Both the position numbers and the translations under genes were made by a program. Shown piece after piece: positions 1 to 11,814 of a stretch of 64,000 nt of DNA. The DNA lies in assembly GCA_029948255.1 (NCBI GenBank), contig JALIZF010001875.1, positions 855,001 through 919,000 of the forward strand, given 5' to 3'. The DNA comes from Telmatactis stephensoni (taxonomy: Eukaryota; Cnidaria; Anthozoa; Actiniaria; Isophelliidae). Within the stretch, counting starts at the first letter, position 1; each line of letters starts with the position of its first letter. The notes beneath the pieces were generated by a model. It was not told the DNA's origin. It was given only the letters and a program-made list of their open reading frames with translations, and made no database searches.

Positions 1-158
1 TTATAATAAAACTCAGCAACAGTTTGACAGTAAAAGCAGGAGAAGGAGGAGAAAAGGGAAAGGAAATGGAACTAAATGGAGGGACAGCAGCAGCAGCAGG
101 CCGAAGGAAGCCGCTTTTTAGATGAGTACACTCAATGTTTTTTTTTCTGTTTTTCCAG

Positions 159-357
159 GTAGTGCAAATCTGTGTACTTATGTCTTAATGATTGAATATG
201 TTGGTATAAAGCATCGTGCTATCGCCATAGTCTACTTGTGTTGTTTTTGGAGTTTATCCTTGATGACACTGGCTTTATGGGGATACCTGTTTAGAGACTG
301 GCGTACGCTGTCTATTGCTGGGGCTGTGCCTGGATTTCTCGTGATTTTTGTCTGGTG
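159..357 (+). CDS. SLC22-type organic ion transporter A, internal exon
   Basis: This is an internal exon of a major facilitator superfamily transporter of the SLC22 (organic cation/anion) type, a 12-helix plasma membrane protein. The acceptor follows a T-rich tract ending TTTTCCAG at 158 and the donor is GTAAGT at 358. The frame reads EYVGIKHR, then a hydrophobic helix, then FRDWRTLSIAGAVPG, matching the TM5-TM6 region of SLC22 proteins, where EYVG.K.R and the RDWR motif are characteristic. It ends in phase 2 within a Trp codon that the next exon completes. The N-terminal exons lie outside the window. The substrate cannot be told from these segments. Confidence 0.85.
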
Positions 358-581
358 GTAAGTATATTGATGCGTGTACTTGCATGGCGTGTTGCGTTTG
401 AGATACCCCACTTTAAATAAGTAATATAAATGATTGCCTTCAAACTAACTCACTATCCGGTTGGTTCAGAACGACAGTCTTTCGTGCAGGAGGTCGGTGC
501 TCCCTCCCGGGAAGTCGGGTAAACACTAAGGGTAGTAATTACATCTGCAAATGATTACAGCTCGTCTTCTGTTATAAGAAC

Positions 582-612
582 GGTTTTTTTTTTTGGGGGG
601 GGGGGGGAGGGG
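582..612. repeat. Poly(T)-poly(G) run
   Basis: Ten T followed by about a dozen G and then AGGGGG, in the intron of transporter A. The intron from 358 to 1991 otherwise shows only the inverted and tandem repeats listed separately. Confidence 0.8.
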
Positions 613-1370
613 GTTCCTTTTGTAGTAGGCGATCCATTCAGCTGTCTATTCACAACTGCGATTGAGCTGTGGCCATATTTTCAGACCGTCAGGGGTCATT
701 TGCTCTCCTTACGCCCACTCCTCCAACCCCGCTCCCGACCAATGGAGCTGCCGCTACACAAAACGTACCTGTCAATGCACAAAACGTATTTGCGACAACT
801 CATTGTTAGCTTTAGTGCTGGATCTCATAGGTCGCTGAAAGACTTCTTGCACACGGTACCTCGAACATCCACAAATAAGGGCATAGCTTTCGTTACGTTT
901 TCCTCAAAGAAAAATGGACCTTTCGGTGAGATTTTAAACATTTAAATTTTTTTTAAGGATATAACTAAACCGCATAAACAGTTTTCAGTGATCGATAATC
1001 ATTTGTTTGTCCGACATCCCAGATGTATCTATGGATCACAGTATCACAGGATTTGGGTTTCCATTGATTTGAGCGGCTACGAACCAATCGAGGTAGACAA
1101 ATACTAACAGCGTATAGATATCGCTAACAAAGACCAACTTCTTTTCTCAGGGAAACAGAGAAAGAAAAGCGACACAAACTTTAATCCGAGACTTTGTCAA
1201 GTTGTAACTTTATCAAAAATATCACTTGATTGTTATAGAAAAATCGACAAAAAGTGAAGTGTGAAAGTGAAAAGAAAATAGATCACTGCGTCTGCACATG
1301 TTCATAATGTTAGCTGCATTTATAGCAAATCAGCATACGTTTGTGAATATTCATCTGTGTTGGTGATGAG

Positions 1371-1610
1371 AAATTATAAAGAGATTAAACTTTTGTTCAC
1401 AACACAATTTTGTTACCTTGGGAAATGTTCGACCAGTAACTTAGGTCTTCTTCAGCGATGATGTAGATTAGTCTGACTGGAATTGAACTCCCTAGGGAAT
1501 TTATTACGTTATCTACATTATCGCTGATGAAGACCTAAGCCGTTACTGGTCGAAAATATCCCAAGTAACAAAATTGTGTTGTGAACAAAAGTTTAATCTC
1601 TTTATAATTT
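1371..1610. repeat. Inverted-repeat element (MITE-like)
   Basis: Two arms of roughly 95-100 bp face each other. The left reads AAATTATAAAGAGATTAAAC and onward to the GTAACTTAGGTCTTC region; the right is its near-perfect reverse complement, ending GTTTAATCTCTTTATAATTT. The spacer is short. There is no coding sequence, and this is likely a non-autonomous foldback element in the transporter intron. Confidence 0.7.
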
Positions 1611-1740
1611 GCAAATCAGCATAGCTACCCTTCAAATTGTCTAACGAAGAATTAACAAAATTGTGTTGTGAACAAAAGTTTAATCTCTTTATAATTTGCA
1701 AATCAGCATAGCTACCCTTCAAATTGTCTAACGAAGAATT
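1567..1740. repeat. 86-bp unit tandemly duplicated
   Basis: The segment starting AACAAAATTGTGTTGTG at 1567 is repeated without visible change at 1653. It duplicates the outer right arm of the inverted repeat plus its flank. A recent tandem duplication is the simplest explanation. Confidence 0.85.
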
Positions 1741-1991
1741 AAGTTAAATCCAAAATAGTCCCGGGGTTCGCTGGTAATAATTAAATTTTCATTTACGCGC
1801 TGCAGGAGCGTCTGGAAATACCAAAATACATGCTCATGCATACATGCTTTTTGAATTCGTCTTAAAATATATTTCCCTCTGTTTATTGCGGTCTAGCCTT
1901 GTATAGTTTTGATTGTGCAAATGTTTGTGCAATGAGCTTTGATAACAATTACTTTTAATACAACATGTCAGCTAGTGTGAATATTTTGCAG

Positions 1992-2201
1992 GTTTTTTCC
2001 TGAGTCTGGTCGCTGGCTAATCGTCAGAGATAAAACTGATCAAGCAACTAAGATTCTGTCTAAAGTTGCACAAATCAACCGCAAGGAAATGCCCGCTAAC
2101 CCCGTTGAAGTCATGGAGGAAAAACAACGTAGAGGAGATATACGCGATCTTTTTCGGTCATGGAAAATGGCCCGCATAACTCTAACAACCTGGCTAGGCT
2201 G
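1992..2201 (+). CDS. SLC22-type transporter A, exon with ESGRWL motif
   Basis: The acceptor is ATTTTGCAG at 1991 and the donor GTAAGT at 2202. The frame continues from 357 as W-FFPESGRWLIVRD, the SLC22 counterpart of the conserved ESPRWL sequence just after TM6. A charged cytoplasmic loop rich in Lys and Arg follows, then the start of TM7 (ITLTTWLGW). The exon is 210 nt, so phase is kept. Confidence 0.87.
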
Positions 2202-2794
2202 GTAAGTCTTTTGCTTGCTTTAGCTGAATAAATATACCAAATATTTGTTGAATATTTGGTATTGAATATTTATATATATAGTAGATAAATAGTAATTATA
2301 CAATGGTTTAGACTGGCATTACCGTGGAATATCCTACGAGTCACTTGTATTTTCTAGTATACACACGAGCCTTTAGGCGAGTGCGTTGTACTCGAATCCA
2401 CTTCGAGACGGTCCAACACGGCGGGCAAAGACCAAAACATAGTGTTTAACTCGCTTTAATACTTTTGCCATTAGCAGATAACAACGTCGATAAACGTCGA
2501 TAAACGTCTATTAGCGGTAAAACCTAGGAAAGGCGGTATTAAAGTCAAATAATACAATAAAAATTACAAAACGAAGGAAAAACTGCTTACATCACTGTTC
2601 CTCGTGGTCTCGAACCGCCATGTTCTACTAAATGTTTGCTAAGCATTCTGGGTACAAATTACAAAGGGAACCCTAATACATGATCACACGAAATTTACCG
2701 AATAAACTTGCATACCGATACATGCGTATACAAAGAAAATACGAGTGACGAGTGGGATGTCCACAGTATGCCACAAGAAACCATTTTATAACTA

Positions 2795-2927
2795 TTTTAT
2801 CCCACGCCAGAGAAAATACAGCAATTGGCGCAATGTGTCATCGGAAGGATCAGTGAAATACCGCCGAATATACAACGGCTTTCCTGCCTTCGGATTGACT
2901 GTATTTTCTATGGTGTGGGATAAATAA
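2795..2927. repeat. Hairpin element (MITE-like)
   Basis: TTTTATCCCACGCCAGAGAA... at the left pairs with ...TATTTTCTATGGTGTGGGAT at the right, giving arms of about 30 bp. It is non-coding. From 2202 to 3988 I see no exon, only this hairpin and the next one. Confidence 0.6.
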
Positions 2928-2942
2928 GCAAATTACATTTCA

Positions 2943-3074
2943 GGCCCCGGTTGCACGAAGGGTGGATAGCGCTATCCATTTGATAAACCTTATCCAGTGG
3001 ATAAACTTATTAGAAAGTGCCATCAAGGATTTATCAAATGAATAGCACTATCCATCCTTCGTGTAACCGGGGCC
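2943..3074. repeat. GGCCCCGGTT hairpin MITE
   Basis: It begins GGCCCCGGTTGCACGAAGG and ends CCTTCGTGTAACCGGGGCC. Inner complementary segments GATAGCGCTATCC and ATAGCACTATCC make almost the whole 132 bp self-complementary. No clear target duplication is visible. Confidence 0.7.
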
Positions 3075-3988
3075 AATTAAATTTTAGTATATACCAACTC
3101 AACAACCTCGTAAGATCGAGCTCGCTATCACGGAATATTGAGACCATATCTACTTCTCAAGATCGGGATGAGCTTTTCATAAAAAAATTGTCTCTTTAAC
3201 CCGGTCTTTTCGATAATTAAGAAATCTTGACAATTTACCATTTATACTACGAAAAAAGGACGGAATCAATTTTATAATAATTGCATTTGGCTTACCTTTA
3301 TAGTTGATTGACTCGAGCGGCTAGTGCAACTTTTCAGTTTTGTTCATAATAAACACAAGTTTTAATTTCCAGAATTTACTGAGGCAAAACATCATCCTGA
3401 AATGTCTCCAAAGGACCTAAAAAGCCTGAGCTGAAACGTTTGTCCACCAAACACAGCATTTTAAGACTTGAAGCAAGCTTGGAAGAGCTGTAGCTGTAAA
3501 ACTGCCAATCGATCTCTAGAAAACACGTTTAACTTCAGTTTTTCTGATCCGGATCCAAATCGCATTTCATTCTTGAACACTTGTTTGCAAGGATTAAATC
3601 TGTCGTCTATTCAAGAATGCGTTTAAAAGTACTGAGAAACATGCTAAAATAAGTAAAGACTGCAGCTACTGACAATATTTGTAGAGATCAAACGTGTTCC
3701 CGAGAGTCTGCAAACGAGACTTACTTTCGCGCGCTTTGTCACGCCTTGATATTATTTCAAAAATAAGTTGACATTTCCAAAAATAATGTAGTTTAATTTA
3801 TGAATCCAGGCCAATCCTATAACGTTGGGTTGCGGAATTGGTACTACTAAAACAATCATTCTCTTCACCTGTCGGTGAATAGCGGTTTTAGGAATATTTA
3901 CCGCTATTCACTCTCCTGTCCAGAGCGAGAATAATTGTTAAATAACAAACATTTCCACGCCCTGTAAAAGAAATCGTCTTTTTAATAG

Positions 3989-4123
3989 GATGGTGATTTC
4001 CATGGTATATTATGGGGCAAACTTTAGTGCTGGAAGTTTCGGAGGCAATAGATATGTTGAGTTCTTTTTGTCTGGACTTGCTGAAATACCATCGCATTTT
4101 GCTGCTCTGGCTCTGATGAACAA
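3989..4123 (+). CDS. SLC22-type transporter A, TM7-TM8 exon
   Basis: The acceptor is TTTAATAG at 3988 and the donor GTTAGT at 4124. It encodes MVISMVYYGANFSAG, then GGNRYVEFFLSGLAEIPSHF and LALMNK. In SLC22 proteins this is TM7 (YYG.....G), the loop, and TM8 with its E.P motif. It ends in phase 2, which does not fit the next recognisable exon at 33138, so at least one exon of 3n+2 nt (TM9) is missing between them. Confidence 0.87.
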
Positions 4124-5741
4124 GTTAGTTTTCTCAGATACATGCATTATAATCATTGTTTTCTTTTTCTATTTATGTAACGCTTTTTTTTTGGTCTTCC
4201 GTTTCTGGAACGCTTCTTTTTTCGGAGTCTTCTGCTTGTCCTTTTGAAGGCCCTGGTAAACGGCTTTCACATGCATGCAACATTGATTTAACTTTTTTGA
4301 AAAGACAAACCTTTTTAACATGGACAATCATCTATGTTGAAAGGATGCTGAAACAAGTCAGTGTTAAAATCTTTCACCACCGGGTTTACGCCACAAACGG
4401 ATTCATCACGAATCGTGCATTATTCACAAGAACAAAATAAATATTGAAGCTATATTGAAGTAAAGCCCGGCTTTCATGTTTCAACAATGATGAAACAGGG
4501 AGTTTTAAAAGATTTCAACGTCAGCGTTTAACTAAGTTAAAAAAATTAATCAAATGTTGAAAAAAATGTTGGACTCATTTTATTTTATTTTGTTTTTCAG
4601 TGTTTTTTGTTTTTTGTGTTTTTTGTGTTGTTTTCATGTTCTTGTTCTCATTCTCAGAGTCTTGTTTTCGTTTCTTATTACAAAGCCTTTTTCCAACCCT
4701 CGTTTTGTTACCCATCTTTTGTTAGACTATGTTTGCTTTTCAATCCTTCAATTTTTAATTAACAGTAAAAATATTCTGATTCATCATTTACGCTTTGCCT
4801 TCGATGCAAAATGCCAAAAGCGTGTTCAGGACCTGGGTTGGCGGGCCGTTTGGCCTCGACTTTTTATCGTTCGCAGCGTAAATAAATAAATCAGAATATA
4901 ATTATTGACATCCCATGCACCATTTCAGTCTCAGCTGCTATGTTTTTAGACCCGACAACGTTTCTTCAATTGACTATATACTCTATCATTGTTACGTCAA
5001 ACGAAGGTGTGCCTCGTGAAGCTTCCCTAGCTTGTACTGAGTACAAGCTAACAAGACTCTTTTACCAAACACTATGATATATTCAGCTTTACGATTTCAC
5101 TTTATTTCCTTGTTGGTCATCACTGATGATACATCAAATAAATACCATTGCTTAATTGTCTGGGATATAAGTTATAAGATATTCCGTAGGCCTAGGGAAG
5201 TTTAGTAACCTCCCTTGGCTTCGGGGACATTTAATACTAATATCTCAAAGAAGGAATATCGTATTAATTTTAATAATATCGCAGGGGCGGATCCAGAGTA
5301 GTTCACTTAGTTTCCGGAAACTACTGAGATTTATTTCCAGAAAAAAAGAAATATTGATATAATACAAATAAAAAATACAAATGGAACAAGTTAAAGCGTA
5401 TTTTACCTTTATTTGGACGCCATTTTGAATTATTTCCACAGGAAACCCACATTTACTTGGCTCCTTTTGTAGCCTTTTCAGGTTTTGGTGAGGGAGGGGT
5501 CTCACAGGAATTTCTAGCTATCACAACGTGTGTGTTCACAGTTTGGTTTCCCTGTGTGAACTACTGCACCGGAAATAAAACACCCCGCAAGTAGTTTCCG
5601 AAGTGATTCACAGGAAGTAAAACACCCCACAAGTAGTTCACACAGGAAAGCCACAGTCAAACCAAGCACAAATTTACCATTCCTACTTGATTCTGATTGG
5701 CTAAAATCGGCGTGAACTAGTCCAGAAACTACTGACAAAAG

Positions 5742-5749
5742 TATAAAAG
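5742..5749 (+). promoter_or_regulatory. Candidate TATA box inside transporter intron
   Basis: TATAAAAG in good context, followed within about 80 bp by an ATG-initiated frame (5823) and a consensus splice donor (5936). It may belong to a degraded mobile element rather than to a host gene. Confidence 0.4.
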
Positions 5750-5822
5750 GGCCAGCCTACACTGGTGAGGTTCTCTGTTGTATCAGAGTGCTTCGAACTC
5801 GCAACGAAGAAAATTAAACGCA

Positions 5823-5935
5823 TGAGCGAACTTTATTCTTCAATTGTGGAACTGCTGCGATTGAAATTGAACGTAAACAAGGAAATTGGGCAGACATTAA
5901 CTTCTAAGTTTACGCTTGAGCTAACAGTTTCCTCG
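5823..5935 (+). other. Candidate orphan first exon downstream of TATA box
   Basis: An ATG at 5823 opens a frame (MSELYSSIVELLRLKLNVNK...) that runs into CTCG|GTAAGC at 5935/5936, a plausible splice donor. The peptide matches no family I recognise, and no partner exon was found before the next repeat at 6244. The TATA box 75-80 bp upstream makes a first exon plausible. It could equally be chance. From 4124 to 5700 no exon was recognised. Confidence 0.3.
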
Positions 5936-6243
5936 GTAAGCTATATAAATTTATATTGATAGCTGATGTTTATATGAGTAGTTTTACTGAAATGTTTATA
6001 ATTACACGAACTCTGACCTTCAAACAGTCCGTTGGAATTTGGTTTCTTGCTTCTCCCACTTCAAACAACCAACAAAAAAATGCTCATGAAGATCTCTAAA
6101 ATCCTAGGGCGATCTGTAACAGCGAAATATAATTTCGGTAATTAGAGATATTCGTATTCTTGATTTTCAGTAATATTGACGAAAGCTAATTTGGCGGCAA
6201 AACCCGCTTGAGTGTTTTGAGTTCTCATGATTTGAAAATTGTT

Positions 6244-9200
6244 GCTGCGAGCGAAGCGAGCAGCGACACTAATCTTGCACATGCGTGGCGTGTTAATAGA
6301 CCAGCTCTGAACTCGGCTTTATGTAGTCCAGTCCCAGACTCTCTTTCTTGCCGCTCCAGGATTCGCGGAGAAAGAGAGTCCAGTATAACTTGCATGCGCA
6401 TGTCAGCTTAGTGACCACGCGATCACCACATTCATGTGGTGATCGCGTGGTTACAAATCCTAAAGTCATCTGATGATTCAAGATGGCTGAAGAAGAAAGT
6501 GTTTTGTATACACGATATTAGTCTCATTTCGGAAAGCCATTTGTTGATTCAGTGAGCTATGCACTTGGAAAAACCAACTATAATCTTTTACCAAAGTTTG
6601 AGCAGTTACAGGCCATTTACGGATGGACAGTTGTGAAAGACGTATTTGTGAATTTTTCGATACGCATCACTACCACTGCTACCAAACACAGTGACATTTG
6701 CATATTGCAAGCTCGCAAAATACTAATTAATCAATTGATTGGCTCATTTTGCACATGCGCATGCAAGTTATACTGGACTCTCTTTCTCCGCGAGTCCTGG
6801 AGCGGCAAGAAAGAGAGTCTGGGACTGGACTAGGCTTTATGTAGATACGTGGATAGAGTGAACGATGATTCGTGACGTCATCGAAATATCTTTGGAATGA
6901 TCGGAATTAATGGTCACCGGATATCACTTAAAATTATGACAACTGCACTCACCACACGACAACTGGTCGTTACAACTGGTTAAGAGCTGTTCCGAGATTA
7001 GGCGGATTTACTTGTGTTTGTACAATCCATGTGAGAAACATAATGGCGACATGATATGAATTAGGATTCAGCTGGGTATGTTTTCGAGGTAAACCATTGT
7101 TATTCACAACTATTATCGAGTTGTTTATGTTACTAGAAGTATGCATCAAGGTCACAAAAAGTTAAGTGATATTTCTAGGGGAAGACAATGTTCTTTTACA
7201 AGCTTTTCATCGATCGAAGCTAAGTTGAAGCTGCAAGACGATAAGTTGTATTCGAACGTTCTTCAAAGAGGTAAAATCTCACAGACAGCCACATCATATC
7301 GCTAAAATTTCTGGTGAATCGAAACTTTGCTTTATTTACACAGACTGCTCTCACTAGTTCAGCTAAATCGACAGATGTTTTTGTATTCTTTATCAGATTC
7401 TCTGTAATACAAAAGTATTCTTTATCCGCCACAGGGTGCGATTCATATTTTTATAAACAAACTTTAATCAGTTAGTTTTATAATGAATGCTATTAAATAA
7501 AGACTGTGATTGTTTGAAAAGGCAATAAATTTGAATAAGATGTATTTATACATTTCGGCTTAAAACTTGTGTTGTTGTATCAACCGGTATCAAACACTAG
7601 TCAACCTGTTTGAAAACATTTTGGGTAATACAAGTATATGAGTATTTAAACTGCTTGCAGCACTTCACTTTCTGTTAGAAACGGCTAGTATTATGTGTTT
7701 ATTAATTGCTGCGAGCGAAGCGAGCAGCGACACTATTTGTAACGATGGATTTCCTGTCTTACGTACGGCAGAGTTGGCCCGGGCCATTTGTTATGGGCTT
7801 GCGGTCTTGAACTTTGGTAGATATGTAGATGGAGTGAACGATGATTCGTGACGTCATCAAAATACGCTTGGTATTTCTATAATTCAAAATGCGCTTGGAA
7901 TTCAGTATGGTCAGCGGTAAATCACTGCTCTGACGCGACAGAATGCATGACTAAGCGATTTCTCGAGTTAGGAGCTGGATGTTTGGTTGTCGTTTTGAAG
8001 TAAGGTTTTATTGTTATTCAAATTTATTATGCAAAATCCACTTCTTTATGTTCGTGGAAGTATTCATCAAAGGCACGAACTGTTTAGTGATATTTCTCGG
8101 GGAAGACAATGTTCTTTCATGAGTTTTTCAGCGCTGTTGTGTGCTTAAGTCTGTCCGACTCAAGAATGGAGTCGTTTTACTGTCGATCAGATATTAATTC
8201 AAGGCGATAGCATGTATTTAAACGCTCTTCAAAGAGGTCATATTCCAGATATGGAGAGTATATCGCTGAACTATTTGCCCACTCGAGCTCGTTGGTCTTT
8301 GTCGTTGGAGCACTCCAGTACTCTACCAAATCAGTCGTTCTTGGCCACAATACGAACAACTCAATTGCCTAATACCGCTCAATCAAATACTGATCTACCC
8401 ATTGTGGTGGAGCCGAATGAGGCACAAAACCAAACAAATACTCAACTACCCATTGTTGTAGGGCCAAGTGAGGCACAAAACCACTAAAATGTCTGGTGAA
8501 TCCAAATTTTGCTTTCTTTACGCAGACTACTCTCAGTAGTTCAGTTAAATCCACATATATTTATACATTATCTATACATACAAGGCAAATTATGTGTCAG
8601 ATATTTATCAAGCACTCTTTTAGGTCTTTTAGCTGCCAGGGAGCGATTCTGAATCGCCACATCCTTTTCTAAACAAACTTTAATCAGTTAGTTTTATAAT
8701 CATTGCTAACACTGTTTGTGATTGTTTGAAAAAGCAATATATTTCAGTGAATAAAATGTACTTATACATTTCTAAAACTTGTGTTGTCGTAGTCAGTTTT
8801 ATACACCTATTTCAAAAAAGGTTGTCGTACGAGAGGTCTCAAGCCCACGCGACTTTACCGAAAAGGACTATGGGTATTAGGTAAAAAATCACTCTCTTTT
8901 CAGGTTTGGTCTTGATTTTAGCATTAGCAAGTGAAGTTCTTTAGTATTTAAGGTCAAGGTAAGCTATTTTGAGTTGTCAAATGGCTGACTTATGTGGTTT
9001 TATAGCTTTACTAATTTCTACCCATACTCCCTTTCGGGTGAGTCGCGTAAGCTTTTGCCGACAACATTAATTGAAATAGGTATATAATCATTGCCAACGC
9101 TAGCCGTTTGTGATTGTTTGAAAAATTGCTTTAATTTACTCAAGGTGCTAAATATTTTGAACGTGTGTGTCCGACACTGATCCTGGAGAATTATGTTCTG

Positions 9201-10052
9201 TAGTTCAATATTGAAGGTCAACTACCAGTGTTCGTCACACAACGCACAGGAGATAGACAAGAAACATTTGATATATCAGACAAAGCGGTGTACTTTCGTG
9301 AGTTTTAGGGGAACAGTTCTGCTAACGTGGATACACCAGCTATTTTCTGCTCGTTAATAAACACATATCTTGTCATGCGCGGTATGTTTATAGAGCTCTG
9401 AACTTGATTATTTGGTAGGTATGTAGGTAGAGTGAACGATGATTTGTGACGTCATCAAAATATGCTTGGAATGATCGCTGACCACGCGATTGGAGTCTTT
9501 GTTTTCTAGCTAAGTTGTCGTTGTTATTCAGATTTATCATACCCCGGGAATCCACTGAATCCCGCTTTGTATTCGTGGAAGTGTTCAGCAAGGCCATGAA
9601 CTGTTTAGTGATATTTCTCAGGAAAGACAATGTCCTTTTATGAGTTTTTCATCGCCGTTGTACGCTCGATCGAAGCAAGAAGATATAAAGTTCCATTCCA
9701 ATGTCTCCTCTTCAAAGAGGTAAAATCTCTTTAGAAAGCCACACGATATCGCTAAAATTTCTGGTGAATCGAAATTTTGCTTTCTTTACGCAGACTACTC
9801 TCAGTAGTTTAGTTAAATCCACATATATTTATGCATTCTCTATACATTACAAGGCAAATTATGTGTCAGATATTTATCAAGCACTCTTTTAGCTGCCAGG
9901 GAGCGATTCACATCCTTTTCTAAACAAACTTTAATCAGTTAGTTTTATAATCATTGCTAACACTGTTTGTGATTGTTTGAAAAAGCAATATATTTCAGTG
10001 AATAAAATGTACTTGTACATTTCTAAAACTTGTGTTGTCGTAGTCAGTTTTA
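6244..10052 (+). repeat. Three tandem copies of a ~1.5-kb repeat family
   Basis: Units A (from 6244) and B (from 7708) both open with GCTGCGAGCGAAGCGAGCAG, and unit C (from about 9360) lacks that start. All share GAGTGAACGATGATTYGTGACGTCATC, an AAGACAATG segment, a TTCAAAGAGG segment, and AACTTTAATCAGTTAGTTTTATAAT. Unit A carries a 509-bp MITE. Unit C is cut at 10052; the matching 3' end of a unit (GTGTCCGACACTGATCCTGG, then TTAGAAACGGCTAG) appears at 32641-32945. Short frames inside are not conserved between units, so I see no gene. Confidence 0.75.
6324..6832. mobile_element. TAGTCCAGTCCCAG MITE, 9-bp TSD
   Basis: Terminal inverted repeats of about 70 bp begin TAGTCCAGTCCCAGACTCTC and end GAGAGTCTGGGACTGGACTA. 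The 9-bp duplication GGCTTTATG lies at 6315-6323 and 6833-6841. A 9-bp duplication suggests Mutator-like mobilisation. An inner perfect hairpin, CCACGCGATCACCACATTCA with its complement, lies at about 6413-6450. No coding sequence. Confidence 0.8.
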
Positions 10053-10307
10053 CAGGCTTGTAACATGGTATATTTTCTTCTCACTGATCCCGGGTTTTTA
10101 CGGAAATTTTGATTCCTGAGCCCATGTTTTTAGAAATTTTTAATCCCTGATCCATGGTGCAAAAAACTGAGCTGATCCCTGATCCTGACCCAATGTCCCT
10201 GATCCTCGATCCCACCCATTTGATCCCTGAGCCCTGGCCTCTGATCCCTGATCCTGGCCATAATTTGGAGCTTGACCCCTGATCCCATATAACATGTTAG
10301 GAGCCTG
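10053..10307. mobile_element. 255-bp CAGGCTYGTAACATGG MITE, copy 1
   Basis: Termini CAGGCTTGTAACATGGTATA and CATATAACATGTTAGGAGCCTG are inverted repeats. The interior is a degenerate run of TGATCCCTGATCC units. A second copy of the same length and orientation lies at 32386-32640. Neither copy shows a clear target duplication. Confidence 0.75.
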
Positions 10308-10779
10308 AAATTTCACCAAATCATTTATATCAACCATGTTTGTTTGCTCCTATGGTGGTCGGGGCTTTGATGGTTGGGCACGGGAATTAGATAATCCTAT
10401 AGGATCGTCTGATTTCTGTGTACTGCACTTAAATTAGTGTCATATAGGTATTTTTAGGATCAATGTATCGTTAATTTGATTAGTTTTAGGAGGACCAATT
10501 TGGAAAAAAGCATAGCTTTACTTGTGATATCCTTAATAAATAAAGAGTTATTATTAATTTGCAACCACAATGAAGTGAAATGTCCGAGTGGGACTGAGTA
10601 CGAACATGCTGGGCATGTCATTGCAAGTGAACGGCTGTCAACCTGTCTAGGGCATGACAATGATCTTGACATGCCAAGCATGTATTTTATCATGCAATGC
10701 AAGTTAGTTTACATGCCCAGCTAGTTTCATGCCCGGCATGTATCCCATCATGCAATGCAATCAAAATTTACATGCCCAG

Positions 10780-10982
10780 TTCAAGTTACTAGGCCTATTC
10801 CGGGCCCTAATTATAAAATCGCCTAAAATCGCCCAAAATCGCCCAAAATCGCCCAAAATCGCCCAAAATCGCCTTAAGTTTTGAGCATCTTTGGGGATAA
10901 ATTTGCTTAAATCGCCTAAAATCGCCTACGATCGCCCAAAATTAAGGCGATTTTAGGGCCCTGAGTAGGCCTAGCTACTTGA
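10780..10982. repeat. Hairpin element with AAAATCGCCC repeats
   Basis: TTCAAGTTACTAGGCC at the left pairs with TAGGCCTAGCTACTTGAA at the right, and GGGCCCTAA with TTAGGGCCC further in. The core is about six direct units of the 11-mer AAAATCGCCCA plus an inverted one. It lies in a region rich in the word CATGCCC (10600-10990). No gene is seen from 10308 to 11225. Confidence 0.6.
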
Positions 10983-11225
10983 ACATGCCCAGCATAAGTT
11001 TAGAAAAAGACAGACTATATAAACAGGTAAGTTATCTGAGAAAAATATTTGTTAAAAGAATAGTCATTCAAATGCAATCAATAGTGGAATATAATTTCAG
11101 TGCAAGACATTGTGAAAAAACTTTAAGAATGTCTTCAATTGGTATTACCCATGTATTTTTCTTTTCACAATTTTTAAAATATGGCTTTCTTCCTCAAAAC
11201 GTTTCAGAGAGTCTCACAGCGTCAC

Positions 11226-11357
11226 AGTCTGGGTAGTCTGGGTAGTCTGGGTAGTCTGGGTAGTCTGGGTAGTCTGGGTAGTTTGGGTAGTCTGGGTAGT
11301 CTGGGTAGTCTGGGTAGTCTGGGTAGTCTGGGTAGTCTGGGTAGTCTGGGTAGTCTG
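11226..11357. repeat. GTCTGGGTA minisatellite, left part
   Basis: About 14 tandem copies of the 9-mer GTCTGGGTA. The array is interrupted exactly at a GTCTG by the 5' LTR at 11358 and resumes after the 3' LTR at 30359, so both parts were one array before the retrotransposon inserted. Confidence 0.95.
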
Positions 11358-11694
11358 TGTTACTCTCAACCCATGATCCTTAGCGGGAACATATTTATAG
11401 CATCCTAGAATAAATTAGCAATCAGTTGAGTTCGACAATGTAACACGATAAGATGTACTTCCGACAATAACTTGTAAGTATTTCCTCTTTTTTATATGTT
11501 TCTTGTTTATGAATGTGTAAAAGGTAATTCTAGGCATTTATTTCTCCATAGTTCGAACCATTATACTTCGCCATTATAGTCTACACATTGTATTCTACGC
11601 ATTATTATCGTCATTAATTTACCGTGTAACCGTCAAATAAAGAAATGAGTTCGAAAGCTAGATGTCGCAACGAATTGAATTCTCAAAGTCTACA
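11358..11694 (+). repeat. 5' LTR of the BEL/Pao element
   Basis: A 337-bp direct repeat of 30022-30358 with TG...CA ends. By eye the two LTRs differ at about five positions (around 98.5% identity), so the insertion is fairly old. Confidence 0.93.
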
Positions 11695-11814
11695 TTTAGT
11701 TCGAAAAGTTAGTGGTTAACTTTCATCGAGGATCTCAACTCAACTACACTGATTATCTTCAATTTGGAATCGAATGAATCAACTTTGTCTTGGTATCTCA
11801 ACGAAAACGAAGAA

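Noticed and set aside
4156..4889. Hydrophobic plus-strand frames after the third transporter exon
   Set aside because: They are T-rich intron translations. They lack splice-site support and do not match SLC22 TM9.
4933..5006. Possible missing transporter exon (acceptor TTTCAGTCTCAG, donor CGAAG|GTGTGC)
   Set aside because: Its 72-nt length does not satisfy the required 3n+2 phase, and the translation shows no SLC22 TM9 features.
11226..11357. CRISPR-like regular repeats
   Set aside because: The units are contiguous 9-mers with no spacers, and the DNA is animal. The TTGATTCA array at 35872-36138 was rejected for the same reason.
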